A stretch of 64,000 nucleotides of DNA from Cycas panzhihuaensis (GCA_023213395.1 CM041465.1:19344001-19408000); one strand, 5' to 3'. Counted from the stretch's first letter, positions 10,479-22,818 are shown. Program-made: numbers and translations. The notes: generated by a model not told the origin, from the sequence alone.

Positions 10479-11754
10479 GTTTCACCAAAACCTAGCCTTC
10501 TTATTGATCTTTATCACTTTTAATAGGTTTCTTATATATTTCATCTGATAATGATTTATTTAGGCTTATTTCATTTACATTAGGCCATGTTTTAATGAAA
10601 TGTTATATTGATTGTATGGATGATGTATGTCGAATGATGGTGGATGTGTTGTTATGCTATCACTTGCCAATGAATGATAACTATGACACTAAATCTCCTT
10701 TTCATGATCATTCTTATTCAAATTTTCCTTTAGATTGATTTCTTTTATTTTACTTTATGATCTTGATTTCATCCTTAGATCTTTCTCTTTAATCAATCTT
10801 TGGGCTTGTGCTTATTGTTTTTATCTCTTTGGGGCTACTTTTCTCCTTGGTTAAAGTTATTTCTACTAAAATTTATTAATAAAAATTATCTTTTAACTTT
10901 TTAATAAGTTATTTTTATCTTATGATTTATTATGTTTTTGGTCCTACTAAAAACATGATCGATCACATTTTTAGAAGAAAATTGCATTTTTCGTAGCTCC
11001 AGAAACGTAGCTAATTGTGTTTTTTACTATCATGCATGCAAAACTCTTATAGGGTGCCAATTTTTTGCATATCATCACCTAGATTTGATGGAAACCTACC
11101 TGTCTCATGCCCATAACTCATGCAAACCCTATTTTGATCTATCATTCAAGGTGTATGAGCTTAAAGATGAAGTTTTAGAGGTGCTGCTTGAGATTTTTAA
11201 GAGATTGTATTACTATTACTCAGAAGACTATTTTTGAAGAAAAAGGGTGAAGTCAAGAAGATTTTGAAGCTTTGGTTGCTACTTTGGTGATACTTAGATT
11301 TCAGTGGTTGGTGCTTCCCAAAATTCTTAGTTTCTCGCAAACTTTTTAGCTTTAAACTTCTCTTTCTTGGTAACATCTTTCTTATTATGAATTCTTGCAA
11401 ATCTTCTACTCTTTTATGATTGTTTGTACTTAGAATCTTTCCCTTCTTCTTAGTAATATTTGAGGTCTCTTTATACTCATTTTATACCTTGGGAATTTGG
11501 GATAAAAGGTTTACCCTTTATTGGATAAAAATAGGGTAGACTATTTTGAAGAATGCTCATCTCTTCATTAATAGAATGGCTACTCTTTCACATTCTTCTA
11601 TAGTTATCTAAATCCCAAAGAGGTTTGGTTTCATCTTGGCTTATTTATGGTTGTCGTTGAGCCTATTGTCTTATGTTTCTTTTTCCTTTTTGGGTTTCAA
11701 AGAAAAAATTAAAGTAGTTTAATCATATCAAAGAAGGAAAGTCATTCTAAGGCA
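10479..11754 (+). repeat. Gyp-1 3' LTR
   Basis: 1276 bp starting TGTTTCACCAAAAC and ending ATTCTAAGGCA. It aligns along its length with the Gyp-2 5' LTR (55602-56891, 1290 bp). Both are bounded by TG and CA, and similarity stops at both ends. Homology is clear but old. Confidence 0.8.
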
Positions 11755-12850
11755 AGAGCTCATTAATAGGTATGAAATTAAAAAAATGTTGCTAGTATTA
11801 TTCTAGTTTGACTTCATTCTTTTCATTACTCTCATGTTTAAAAAGGAAATCTAAATAGTTGAATGATATGTCTTTGATATAATAAGATCATATGAGATTC
11901 AAGGATCCTTTGGTGTACAAAATGCTCCAACTTTTATAGAATCTCTTTACTTTTCAGTCTATTACTTCTTTATGGATGATGGCTTGATTATGGTTGATTG
12001 CATGTAATTTTTACGGTCTGAATATCATTCATTACAGTAAAAGTAAATCTTTAAAATCTCTCTTTTGATCTTAGAAGCATTCTCTAAAAAGAAGATAGCA
12101 TATAATTGGGATGAAATCATCACATAAATATTATATGTTATTGGTCCTCTTGGTGATTTGCATACATAGTTACATATGGTGTTATATTTCATACTAGTTT
12201 CTTACTCATTGAAAAGTGTGTGTTCCATCTAAAAGAAGTAGTCTCATGTTCTTTCTTAGTATGCTTTATCTTTAAAAAAATAAAAATACATTGCATGTGT
12301 ATTTAGTTTTCTTATTTGTGTGTTAAAGAGAAGGTGGATAGATCTTGTAGTTTCATTTATTATTCTTGTGTTTTCATTTCATTTATAAAAAATAAAAAAT
12401 AAAAAAACAAAAAAAAGAAAGAAGACAAAACCTTTCCATCACTTAGCCATTCTCTTTTATTTTAGTAAAACTCAAAAGGTTGAAATAATAGAAGGAAATA
12501 AGTTCCTAGGAAGGACATAAGAGACATTATTAGCGTAATCTCAAACTTAGAACTCCTCTATTCGATTGTGTAGGCTAGTGGCTTCAATCACCTCCTTTAC
12601 ATCCTAGCCTTTCATTGCTTCATTTATATTTTTATTAAACAACATAATTAGATAAAGACTCCTTCTTAGAAGTTGGAAAAGGTGGTCCATTTAATTCTCT
12701 TAGGCTTCCTATATCTTAGTTTAGACTTGAAATAGAGGAAACATACCGCTAAGTAGAAGATAGTTGGTTCAGGTCCAACTAAAGCACACCACAACCTATC
12801 ACTAGTCACTTATCCTTTGGTCATAATTATTTTATTCCTTAGTTTATCTT
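11755..12850. other. Unassigned AT-rich segment with possible RT fragment
   Basis: No clear gene. On the + strand at about 11895-12000 a frame reads FGVQNAPTF and, 15 codons later, FMDDGLI, faintly like the FG-x-x-NAP-x-x-F ... F-x-DD signature of gypsy RT, but about eight residues too short between the motifs. A-rich runs at 12385-12425 resemble the low-complexity tails seen in the other gypsy 3' regions. I would not assign it further. Confidence 0.3.
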
Positions 12851-12949
12851 TTATAGTATATTTTCTATTATCAAATATTACTATATATTTCTATTCCATC
12901 ATTTGATCCACTAAAAGTAAATTTCTTTTATGTGTTGGAATATGAAGTA

Positions 12950-14230
12950 CACATTTATACACCTTCTTTCTTTAAAATCAGTTTGTATGGAGACATTCAC
13001 TTTACCAACAACTACTTGAGTGGTGTTATCACCAAATATAATCTTACTTTTCTTAGAGTTATCTAATTCTTTAAATCATTCTTCCTTATAAATCATGTGT
13101 GTAGAACATCCTGAATCTATGTACTAATTATTTTCTTCATCATTGGCTATTAAACTTGAAAGGAATAATCTTTTATCTTGTCTTTATTTAATAGTTGTGT
13201 TAGCAAATCCTGTTCATGAATTTGATATTTTTACAAAGCAATTTTCTTCTAAGTGCCTATTTTTATGGTAGTAGGAACATTGGATTATTCCTCCATCCCT
13301 TGGGTTTCTTCCTCTTTATCCCTAGTTTCTACCCCTAAGACTTTGACCTCTTCTTCAAGGCCCACAATTTTGGCCTTGACCTTAGCCTTGAAAATACCTT
13401 TATCCTTGGAATTAATTTTTCCCTTAACAGAATTGACTTGAGCCATGTCTTTGATAATTATCTTAACCTTAAATAATATCCTTATGCTTGATAGCCTTGA
13501 TTTTTCCTTTGAAATTGATTTCTAGATTGTCCTCTACCTCTAAGGGATTATCCTCTACCCCTAAAACTTTAACCTTGAACTGTAAGTATTATTTTTGCCT
13601 TAGTGGCAATAACATATTCAAGAAACTTAATTCCTCCATTTTTCTATTCTATAGCTAGTAACATAGAACTTAACTAATCTATATTAAGTGTACTTAGGTC
13701 CTTAGAGAGATTAATGATTATGGCCACCATCTTAAACTATTTAATGTCACTTATACACCTTAAGATTTTTTTAATTCCTTTTTGCTCACTAATTACCTCT
13801 CTTAAGGCCCTTATTTGGTTGATTAGACCTTGGATTTTGTAATGAAGTCATTTATAGCTTCATTAGTCTTCATCCTTAAGTTCTCAAATTGGCTCCTTAA
13901 AGTTTGAAGCTTTAATACTATTGCTCCTTTATATGTAGCCTTTAGTGCATTGCATGCTTCTTTCGATGTTGTTTCTTCACTAACCCTTAGGAATATATGA
14001 TCCTCCAAAGCATAAAAGATGAGTGCTAATGATTCATTGTCTCTCTTTTCTTTCTCTTTGAAGCTCTTCTTTTCATCTTCAGTGGCATTTTTTCCAAGTT
14101 CTTCATAACCTATTTCAATAAACTTCCACCTATCTTTGGCTATAAAAATTATCTTTATATGTCAAATTTAATTGAAAATATTAATGTCATTAAACTTGGG
14201 CACCATAACATTACCAATATTTAATGCCAT
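12950..14230 (-). pseudogene. Element D: Ty1/copia gag and protease remnant
   Basis: From an ATG at 14230 (minus) the frame reads copia Gag: an N-terminal segment, then 14008-13823 with ALEDHIFLRVSEETTSKEA, ALKATYKG and LRSQFENLRM, the UBN2-type Gag signature. A basic Arg/Gly-rich stretch (13560-13450) follows, then a knuckle-like C-F-Y-C-H-K ... H-L-E-E-N-C near 13265-13225. The protease near 13125 reads YIDSGCSTHM with the active Asp at 13115-13117, followed by IIFGDNT. RT and integrase are absent, so the element is truncated near 12850-12950. Stops and shifts make it non-functional. Confidence 0.75.
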
Positions 14231-14464
14231 AATAAGAAAATTATCTTAAAAAAGGTAAAGTATTTGAAAGAAAGTGTTAACAAAGCACTAAAAGAAGATA
14301 ATAAAAAAGACACTCAAAGGCAACTAAGACTTATCCTACTTTAACTTTAGGACTTAGACAAATGTCCCAATTAGGACTCTACCACCTTCAAAGTAAATTT
14401 TTGTATTAATAAAGGTTTATAAACTAAAATTTTGCTAATTTTTATAAGGGTCATCATGTAGGAA

Positions 14465-14482
14465 GTCCAAAATCTAATACCA
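14465..14482 (-). other. Element D primer-binding site (initiator Met tRNA)
   Basis: On the minus strand TGGTATTAGATTTTGGAC matches the TGGTATCAGAGC pattern with C-to-T style decay. It lies about 235 bp before the D gag ATG. Confidence 0.6.
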
Positions 14483-14483
14483 A

Positions 14484-14802
14484 CTTTAGTAAAAAAAAAG
14501 TTATAATAAATGACTTCAAAAAATTTTGAAATTTTATCCACTCAGTAGAGGATAGAAAAAAGAGTCCAATGCTCTAGATGACACTCAATTCTAACATACA
14601 ATCACTAAGTTATGCATTAAAATATCTAAGGGAAAATTAGCCTTTTAGCACATAAATGTTAAAGAAATTTTACATCAATTTCAACTATTAAAGAATACAT
14701 TAAATGGAAACCAAATATTGTCATGTGACTACTATTTCATTTGGGTGGAAGTGTATGTTATATTGAAGCTAACATAACTAAAATCTAACTTTGTTAGTAA
14801 CA
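14484..14802 (-). repeat. Possible 5' LTR of element D
   Basis: The minus-strand segment ending beside the primer site. A TGTTACTAAC start at 14802 would give about 319 bp. There is no second LTR to align with, so the outer limit is a guess. Confidence 0.3.
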
Positions 14803-16332
14803 ATTATGGCCACTAAAGGAGAAATAGGTACTAATTTTGAAATAACTTCTTTGAAAAAGAGTTATCCCCCTTTAAAAATAAACTCTTGGTCACTTGAGTG
14901 TTGAATATGATTGGTATCCTTAGCCAAATGTAGATAAATAGACTACCAAAATAACTGCTTCTTAATTCTTTCAAAACTTGGTTCTTCGTAATAGATGTTT
15001 ACCTATCTTCCCATAATGGCAATGAAAATCTTAAGTGCTAATCTTCTAAATAAAAGGCATTACTACTAGGGTTGAATTGTTAAGAAATAGCTGTAATTAT
15101 GCAACACATAGAGGTCCAAATAACATCACAATCTATATAAAAGGTATGCATATATCAAAATCGTAATATCAAACGTGCATGAAGGAAATAGCATGAACAA
15201 AAAAATGTGTACATAAAAGTCATGTCAATATTTTGCAAACATTAAGATTTGTAAATATTAAATAAGAAAACTTACCATAAAGTATCTCATAATATTTATA
15301 AAATAAAGTAATATCACCACGAATATATATAGCCATAAGCACAAAATTTCAAATATTTTGGGGTGACATAATTGTAGCCAGTACAAAAAATTGGAGGGCG
15401 ACACAAATATTTTAAATATTTAAAGTCTAACATCCATATAGATATTGTCTTTACCTATAGAGGGATGTACAAAATAGGTGATATAGGTTTGATGTCAACA
15501 CTAACAAAGGGAGATGAGGATGAGGAACTAGATCTTACAAAAGGTTATGGGGTTGCTTCTTCAATAGCTTCCCTCCTTTAATTCAACCTAATTGAATCTC
15601 TATTTTACATCTTATCCTTTGTGTAAGACGTATGCATTTAGAAAAGTGATCAAATATAATAATAGAGGGAAAAATCAAAGCTATTATGATGGATGTGAGA
15701 AAAGATAAGTATGAAGGTTGAGCACTTTGGAATAGCTCTTGTAGACTCTTGGGCAAAACTTAATGCACTCAAATGGGATTAGTCAAGGAGATTGATAGTA
15801 ATAGTAGGAGCATGATAGAGAATGGAGTTGCAAGACATGTAGGGATAGAGTTTATATTTCTAATGTGACTATAAAGAAATAGACTAAAGACACAGTGAAG
15901 ACTTTACTTTATCTTGCTTACTATGTCATGAGTATGAAAGATAATTAACTATACTAGATATAACATAGAACTTGGATATGTATTTGCTTTAACACACATA
16001 AGCTTTATGTAATTGTGGTGAGATAAATGATATGACCTATAGACAGATAATGTTAATATGAGTGTAGATATAATTATGAGAGTGATGCAAGAACCAAATA
16101 GGAAAGATCAGATGTAAATCCAACAATACATTTAAACATGCACATAGATGCAAGATTTTGGAGATTAAATGAAGATTAGAATGATTTTTAAAATAGACAT
16201 AAATGAGAGATACATATACCAATAATGCATAGTTTATAAACTCCATTATACCTCTAACTAAGAATCCTCAATAGCTTATCTCACTTAGCTTTAAATAATA
16301 GCCTCTACAAATAAGTACGATAGCTCTAAATA
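14803..16332. other. No recognisable gene
   Basis: AT-rich sequence on both strands with only short accidental frames (for example 16246-16037 minus, hydrophobic and without family resemblance). It may be leader or non-coding sequence of the minus-strand element whose primer site is at 16335-16351. Confidence 0.4.
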
Positions 16333-16494
16333 CCTAAATGTAGCTTTGATACTAAATGATAAAATCAAGGGATAGAGGGAATATAATAAGAATGTAGAAA
16401 GTAGTTAACCATCAATCCTTTGAGAGTGCTGGTGTTGATGAACACTATGGTCTTCATACCTCATGAATAAATGAGACTGAGTAGGATATGGCTA
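16333..16494 (-). repeat. Element I: minus-strand primer site and LTR part
   Basis: The minus strand reads TTTAGTATCAAAGCTAC (about 16351-16335), a decayed initiator-Met primer site. The sequence to its right would be the 3' part of the LTR, cut at 16494 by insertion of element E. It may resume at 32217 and start near 32294 (TGTTAAATC on the minus strand), giving an LTR of about 220 bp. Single copy, so tentative. Confidence 0.35.
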
Positions 16495-16864
16495 TGTATA
16501 GTTATATTAATTGTAACCTTTTTTGTATATTGTAATGGTTGCAACTAACTCAAAGTTATAGGCAAGTATAAATATCACATTGTAGAAATATCATGGGCGA
16601 TTCTTTTTGGTTGGATTATAACATCTTGTCTATTGTTACACAAAATGTAGTCATCCCCATTCTATACCTACTGTATAAACTTGACTCATGTGTGTACTAT
16701 TTAGGGTTGTATTTGGTTATGAGAGGACTAGAGAAACCAATCATAATGTAATGATGATGGTTCTTGATTCTCATATCCTCATGTCTTTGTATTATAATGA
16801 ATGGTTGTAACTTATTGTAGTTTCCTGTGCTTAGTTCTATATATGATGAATGACACAACACACA
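16495..16864 (+). repeat. Element E 5' LTR
   Basis: 370 bp, starting TGTATAGTTATATTAATTG and ending ACAACACACA. It is paired with 31842-32211 over the whole length, including a shared TATAAATATCACATTG (possible TATA box region, near 16570) and a shared tail. Confidence 0.9.
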
Positions 16865-16884
16865 TTGGTTTCATTGCCAAATTG
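16865..16884 (+). other. Element E primer-binding site
   Basis: TTGGTTTCATTGCC begins directly after the LTR. The F element has TTGGTTCCGTTGCC in the same place, differing only by C-to-T and G-to-A changes. Both look like the Asp-tRNA type site (TGGCGCCGTTGCC) of plant gypsy elements. Confidence 0.7.
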
Positions 16885-17399
16885 ATTCAAGGGGAAGGAT
16901 GATGGGTGAGAGTAACTAAAATAATTTTGGGTCCTCTTCTATGCCACCTAGATTAAAAGTTGAATCATGTCATAATCGAGGAGAGCATTAGGAGAGGGAA
17001 AGAACCCAAGATAGAATATGTAATCCCAAATTTGTAATTACATAAAGGAAGTAAGTGAAGAGGTGACCATCTATGCATTCGACATAGAGGGAAATGTTAA
17101 GAAATAAGGAGGTAAAAGATCAAGATTTGGGCATAATAGAGACATAGGTAAATGAAGGAATTGATCAGAGGTGCACGAAAGAATAGGATCTAGTAAAAGA
17201 AGTACAATCAGTGAGTACAAATGAAAATAGTTAGCAAGATTTTGTTGAAGAAGAAAACTTATGAAAAGAAGAAGTAGAAACATAGAAAGAAAATTTCATT
17301 AAGTTAGGGATATATAGTGTAGCAGAACAAGCTTGGAATCATCACCTATTATAAATTTAAACTCTAAGCCATATAATAAACCCTCTATTCAAATTACCA
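16885..17399 (+). other. Element E leader
   Basis: Untranslated region between primer site and gag. Purine-rich on the + strand, with no recognisable domain. Confidence 0.5.
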
Positions 17400-18750
17400 A
17401 TGGCAACTCCAGGTAGCAACATGGGAGGCATAACGTGTAGAAATGCACAAAATATAGGAGGGCAAAGTGGGATATTAGGTGAAGGAAATCAAGTAAACAC
17501 AACTTTGTATATTGTTATGCAAAGTGATTCAATATTTTTGAGCCTCTAATTTGATGGAACCACAGATTTGGGTGACCATCTAGGATTATTTAAAAACATG
17601 ATCCAAATCAAAAGGATTGTGGATCATGGAGAAATTAAAGCTCATTTTTTTTTAGTGTTGAGGAGACCTACAATGGCATGGTTCCAATATGTAATAGCAC
17701 AATAATTAAATTAGGATCAATTATAGGAATAATTTTTGAATCAATTTCAAAAATTAAGGGATCTAACAACCATCTTACAAGCTTTGGAAGAAATTTAGCA
17801 GTATCCAAGGGAGTCTATCAATGACTTTAATGGAAGGATATGAGTTATAATGAATAAAAAGCAATCGATAATAGCAATCAATCTAATGTTGGCAATGAAA
17901 TATTTTGTACAAGGATTGATACCTCAACTTAGAGAAAAAATAATACTGCATTTGATGAATAACTATGAGCAAGTAAGGGAGTTAGTGCTAAAATTTAAAA
18001 ATCAAATGAAATTAGCCTATTCCCAAATGGTGACACACCTTTAACATACTGTCCAAAAATGGGTATGTTGATGCAGACCATATAGATACCATAGATGGGT
18101 ACTAATCCAGAAATTAAAGCCTTAAAGAAAGAAGTAGAAGTAGTAAAGAAATAACATGAAGTTTTAGTTCCAAACATCATGCAACATAATCAGGAGCTAA
18201 AAAAGCTTCATATAGAATTATCTCAGTTGCAATTAGAAAAATTAAAGGAAAACATTTAGTACCCCCCACCTTGTAATCAGGAAGGACATTTAAAAGATAA
18301 TCATGAAGGACCTACGAAATGATGCAAGAATTATTGAAGAAATAATCATAACACATGGGAATGTTATTTTAGATCTAAGAATAATGAAGGTGAAATATAT
18401 AACATCTATTCATAAAAAATAAAGCATGGAGTTATAGGACAATACAAGGGTAAGATAAGACCTATTCGCTATTTCTTATGCCAAAGATGGGGATATTTTA
18501 GACTGTGAAGAATATGGACCAATAGATTATGAATGGTCCAAAGAATAATAAAGTACAAAACACTAATTTGGTGGGTGTGATTTTGGATCAAGAAAAGCCA
18601 ACTTACTTGTAGACATAAAGTGGCAAACCAATAGGACCTCCTCCTATTCAAGATAATTTTCCAGATCCAATAGTAGAGAAACAACAATTACAAGAGATAG
18701 TAAAAATCCTTCAAGATGTAATGGGAGAAGCTCAAGAGGAAATGTAATAA
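17400..18750 (+). pseudogene. Element E gag remnant
   Basis: Begins at ATG 17400 (MATPGSNMGG). The capsid-like Retrotrans_gag region runs about 17530-18040: F-D-G-T-T-D-x-x-D-H-L, A-W-F-Q-Y, FLNQFQKLRDLTT, then INDFNGRI and the open stretch 17850-18044 (FVQGLIPQLREKI). A coiled-coil-like Lys/Glu-rich stretch lies at 18110-18250. A decayed zinc knuckle (C-K-N-Y ... NNHNTWEC) sits near 18320-18365. Gag would package the RNA. Stops replace Gln and Trp codons throughout. Confidence 0.7.
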
Positions 18751-19300
18751 GAGAGATTTAAGGGCCTGCATTATAAAAGGAGGACAACACAACCACTAGA
18801 AGGTATGAATCCTTCACAAAGGTTATAAATTATAAATGATATACTTACTAAATTAGGAGTGTCAATCCTTATATTAGTAGTGTTTAAGTGGTGGGAAGTA
18901 GGGTATTTTCAGCAACTGGTATTAGATCAAATTGAAAAGTTGATTCTTAGAACCATAAAAGACATAGGAATATACCTAGGGGTAAATGTACTATATGAAT
19001 CCTCATGGATAGCTTTAGGAAGGCCCAATGTGGTTGCCCTAAGTTATTTGATTAAATTAGCTAATCAATTACAAGTAAGGCCCGTGGGAACACTATTAAA
19101 TGTTCTAGTAACCATTATAGAAGTAACTATGTTGTTGGATTTTGCAATAGTACATATATAGGACCAAAGAAAGACTTATCTAGCCCTATTAAAAAGACCA
19201 TGGTTGCTAGTTATAAAGGCAATTTAGGATTGGGGGAGGTATACATTTACTCTTCTAGAAGGGGAGAAAATAGTAACTTTTCCCTTATGCTCAAACAGGT
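18751..19300 (+). pseudogene. Element E aspartic protease remnant
   Basis: The open stretch 18859-19161 contains LRTIKDIGIYLGVNVLYESSW, then LANQLQVRPVGTL and, past a stop, LALLKRPWLLVIKAI-DW near 19175-19230. These line up with element F's RVIIDGGAAVNVLP, LANELLVRPVGKL and LLGRPWLYKTQC. The catalytic D-G-G is reduced to D-I-G with an insertion. After 19230 the frame runs on (FTLLEGEKIV) into the linker. Confidence 0.65.
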
Positions 19301-20102
19301 CAAAGATAGAAAAAATTAAAGATGAAGGGAGAGTTTCATCCACAACAATAACCATAGAATCTATAGTGAGTTCTTACTCTGAAACAACATTTCAAATACA
19401 ACCAAAGCTGCCAAGTAGCCCTTCATCCTCCTATATGTTAAACTGGTTGCATAATGCCTAGGAAGAAATGGAACTGGCTTCATGTTATCATATGTAATGT
19501 TTCATGGATTCTTTATAAGAAGAGGACAAGGAAGAAAAACAACTAGAGTCACCTCAATTAGGAAAAAATATCTAAAGAAAATCTATTTCTATAGTTTGTA
19601 AGTTGATTGAAAATAATGGTGACTCAGTACAAGTAGAAAATCATCTACAACCATGTATTAAAATCATGAAGAATAAATGGTAGCAATAATTATGGTACTT
19701 TGAGTCTTCTTATTATTGGATAGAACAATCTTGGATTTGGTATGGCATGCATGTATAAAATTTTAATTCTTAGCAAGAAATGAGCAAAAATATTTTAATA
19801 AGATTTCAAAAAGGTAAAGTTCCATCGTCTTGAAATTAGAATAATTTAGGCATGTAAAGGTGTGTTCAGAAATGGACTTGGTAATTGGAAACAACAATTG
19901 AAGGAATCTCTACTATTTGGTATAATTCCTATGCAAGAATATGATTAATAGAGAAGACTATCCTATATCATAGTTTAAATGAAAAAATGAAAGAAAAAAT
20001 TTAAGAAAGGGAAGTGCATTGCTTTCAAATTGAAGAAGAAAATTGGTAGGAACAACAAACTTATTCCATGTTGGAATATGGAGACCGTAGTATAGATAGC
20101 AC
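19301..20102 (+). pseudogene. Element E protease-RT linker, left of the F insertion
   Basis: A Ser/Thr- and acid-rich translated-looking linker with many stops (for example SSTTITIESIVSSYSE near 19340). Comparable text follows the protease in F (STTIVREATTSS). It ends at the AGCAC that was duplicated when F inserted. Confidence 0.5.
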
Positions 20103-20954
20103 TGTTGACTTATAGATTCCACCCCCTTGTGGAATCAATGCACTTGTCAAGGTTACACAGCGCTATAGTCTAGTTTTAGGACACTGTCAACATGGTTATT
20201 CATATACATTCCACATACATTCCATATAAAATTCACAGAATGGTACACAGCAGTGCAGAAATCAATACATACTTCAGCACATCATCAACACACATCAAGA
20301 ATGCACCAATTTCCACATAACTCTTCTTTTATTAATTCAACAGTTCATTTACACAGAGGCTGGAATGCGTTCCTGAGCATTCCAAAGAAAGATCTGATCT
20401 CTGTTACATATGCGTACCCAGATGGTACTTATCATGCACTCATGCTCTAATCGGCTGTCATACGTACTGTCATCCGCACCTTTGCGTACCTTTGATCTCT
20501 GGCTCTCACCCTCGAGCACATGACATAGGAATGAATAACTCAGCTCTCACATTGGAATGGTCCTCAAAGCACCATTAAATATGTCCCTTTGATGCCTTTT
20601 GGATGAAAGGTTATGACCCAAAGTCATAACCATACCTTTTTGTCACCAAGGTACCCTTTCACTTTAATCATTAGTTATACACTTTAACTAATGTCTCTTT
20701 AGGTCCCAGCGTCCAGACGCACGTCCGCGCCCCTCGGGCTTCCATTGGTCCCGTCTTGTCATGCGTACCATTTCCGCTTGGTCTGCTCCGCCTCGGTATG
20801 TATCCGTAGTACGCACTGCCTGTACGCACCTGTCATACGCACCTGCACGTCGATTTTCACCGTATGCATCCGTATGGTCCGTACTTGCATTCCTTTGGTT
20901 ATCTGACCTACCTCTGGTCCTCACACAGCTAGTGAGTCAATTTTCATGCCAACA
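20103..20954 (-). repeat. Element F 3' LTR (left copy)
   Basis: 852 bp, with TGTTGAC and CCAACA ends as read on the + strand. It is paired with the right copy over long identical blocks broken by short clusters of change. In several clusters this copy has CAG or CTG where the other has CG. Confidence 0.93.
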
Positions 20955-21376
20955 TCTATCCCGGGTCAACATGATTGGGTTGAGCATCCTTGCTCAAAAA
21001 ATTCAAAATTTGGGGTATTCCTCCCCCTCTCTGTTCTAAGGCTGCTCCTGCTGCCTCTGCTCCACTGCTCAGTCGCCATTCTTGGTTAATAAATCCTCAT
21101 CTATTGGCACTTTGTTTTGTTCAACTTTCCCTTGATTTTCCGTATGATGATATATCTTTCCTCCATGCTTCACGATATTGCTTATTTGTATGATATGAGT
21201 TATGGTTGTTTTTCTATTTTTTTTATTTTTTTATATTTTATGTTACATACCGAACTGAATCACGTTCCGGTATCAAGGCAATTCGATTTTGCCTCAACTT
21301 CATGCAATACGATATGATACAACCACCGGTGATCCTCGGTAAGTTGCTCCACCCTAGTTGATATAGGGTTTCATTA
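20955..21376 (-). other. Element F 3' untranslated region and polypurine tract
   Basis: Sequence between the end of the coding frame (minus strand) and the 3' LTR. The bases next to the LTR read GACCCGGGATAGA on the minus strand, a poor polypurine tract. T-rich runs lie near 21210-21235. No coding likeness. Confidence 0.55.
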
Positions 21377-22195
21377 CTACCCTTGACCATTTCGTGCAAT
21401 AATCGCCCGAGAGTTTTTCAACTCGATAGTGCCATTATGGTACACTTTCTCAATCCTGTATGGGCCTTTCCAATGCATCTTCCATTCTCCTTGGGTTGTT
21501 TGGGATTTGTTGTCGAATCGCCATACTCGATCACCCTTCTTGAAATACGATGTCTTGTCGTGGCGGTCGTGCCTTGTCTTTTTCTGCCTTTTCCTTGGTG
21601 TGGTATGTTTTGTTGATTTCTTCTTATGATCCCTTAATTGGTCTTCTCCTAACCAATGTTCTCTACAATGTCTCGAATGGAAAACTCCACATAGTGGTTC
21701 TCCATAAAAGGTCTTCACATTATCTCCAACATATTCTCCATGATTTCTATCTTCTGGAGTGGCAACTATTTCGGTCACATTATGAGAAAGTAGGTTACAT
21801 TTATAGGATGAGGGGTTGACTTCATAATCGTCCCTTAGCCAATAATCCACAAATCTCATCTTGTTTTCATCATCTGAAGAATTGTAAATTTCTCCAAAAT
21901 AGGTCGGTTCTTCTTTCTGGTAATGGGTCGATGTTGTAGGCTTCTCCGCAGTATGATAGAGGTTTTCTTTGTCACATGAAGAAGTTGTTGCTTCCCTTAC
22001 AATGGTTGTACTTGATCCGTTGTCAGGTATCACCTCAATGGAGTTCTTCCCCAACATTGGTAATACTACTTTATTTCCTTCATCTGACAAGGTGAAGGTT
22101 ACATCTTTCCAACTCTGGAGACATTGGGTTTTGTATAGCCATGGTCTCCCCAATAAAGCTGGATAGGGTATTGCACCTTTCTCCGCTTTCCACAA
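21377..22195 (-). pseudogene. Element F protease C-terminus fused to integrase C-terminal tail
   Basis: A 272-residue open frame. Residues 11-40 read PALLGRPWLYKTQCLQSWKD, the region after the gypsy protease. The middle is an acidic, Ser/Thr-rich linker. Residues about 215-265 read KKGDRVWRFDNKSQTTQGEW, then HWKGPYRIEKVY and GTIEL, the GPY/F-type integrase C-terminus that binds DNA or chromatin. RT, RNase H and the integrase core should lie between these and are missing, so an internal deletion has joined protease linker to integrase tail. The frame is open except for one shift relative to the upstream protease frame near 22180-22200. Confidence 0.75.
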
Positions 22196-22818
22196 TCGTA
22201 AAATCGATCTTTACGACAATTCACCGCCACATCCACCTTGATGTTGGCCAGTTTTCCCACGGGTCGCACCAACAATTCATTGGCTAGTTTTAACGAATAG
22301 GTTGCCGCTTCCAACTTTGGACTCCCCAACTTCCGCCATGTCGAGGTGGGCAATACATTCACAGCTGCTCCCCCATCAATGATCACTCTCGGAAACTTTT
22401 CTCCCAAAACTGACATGGTTACCATCGGATCCATGTCGAATGATGGTATGATTTGCTTCCAACTCTTGGTAATTCCTTTCTGTAGCACTCCTCCTTTGAT
22501 CCAATCAATAACTTGGGACAGGGAATAGTCAATCAGAATCGCTTTCGCCAAATTCTCCATTAATAGCAACATTCTGGGGATATCCTTAACTGGTAATCCA
22601 TTGAAAAGTTCCTCCATTTGCACCATTTGGGGTTTTGTCTTAAGTTCTTCCGGTAGTTTTTCTGGCTCTTTTTGTTTATTTTTCCGAACATAAACATTTT
22701 TTGTTTCCGGTTTACCCATTGATAGTATATTTTCCTCCCGGACTAAACCGTCCAACACTTGTTTTGCTTTCTTGTACCGATCCAATTCAGTTGGGAGATG
22801 TGGGTATTCTTCATCCAC
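22099..22818 (-). CDS. Element F gag C-terminus and aspartic protease
   Basis: A 239-residue open frame. The N-terminal 100 residues are Lys/Glu-rich. The protease reads FPRVIIDGGAAVNVLP with the catalytic Asp codon at 22375-22377, then WRKLGSPKLEAATYSLKLAN and LLVRPVGKL, the usual gypsy/OTA protease layout. The last 40 codons are out of frame with the continuation in 21377-22195, implying one shift. The active-site triad D-G-G is intact, so a working protease is conceivable if the frame were continuous upstream. Neighbours are gag upstream and the integrase tail downstream. Confidence 0.7.
   Translation of the reverse strand: MDEEYPHLPTELDRYKKAKQVLDGLVREENILSMGKPETKNVYVRKNKQKEPEKLPEELKTKPQMVQMEELFNGLPVKDIPRMLLLMENLAKAILIDYSLSQVIDWIKGGVLQKGITKSWKQIIPSFDMDPMVTMSVLGEKFPRVIIDGGAAVNVLPTSTWRKLGSPKLEAATYSLKLANELLVRPVGKLANIKVDVAVNCRKDRFYDCGKRRKVQYPIQLYWGDHGYTKPNVSRVGKM

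Larger units (their letters stand above)
1..11754 (+). mobile_element. Gyp-1: decayed Ty3/gypsy LTR retrotransposon, Tat-like, 5' end outside window
   Basis: The order is gag tail, protease, linker, RT, RNase H, integrase, non-coding gap, second RNase H, long 3' region, 3' LTR. All parts match Gyp-2 (55602-64000) in order and sequence, which defines the family. A second archaeal-type RNase H and an antisense plant-mobile-domain-like frame are features reported for the plant Tat lineage, so I infer Tat-like. Every coding segment has in-frame stops and some frameshifts, so the copy is dead. The 5' LTR, leader and most of gag lie left of the window. The 3' LTR ends at a CA shared with Gyp-2, so the right limit is good to a few bases. 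Confidence 0.85.

Noticed and set aside
11895-12230. A gypsy RT gene fragment
   Set aside because: Only an FG-x-x-NAP and an F-M-D-D word with the wrong spacing. Kept only as a weak possibility within the unassigned segment.
14465-14482. Possible tRNA genes at the TGGTATCAGAG-type sites
   Set aside because: Only the 3' complement of tRNA is present, in primer-site context next to LTRs, and no cloverleaf can be drawn. The same holds for 16335, 35195, 35610, 45245 and 55529.
17071-17283. Leu-rich minus-strand frame in the E leader
   Set aside because: No conservation, no family likeness, and it lies in an untranslated leader.
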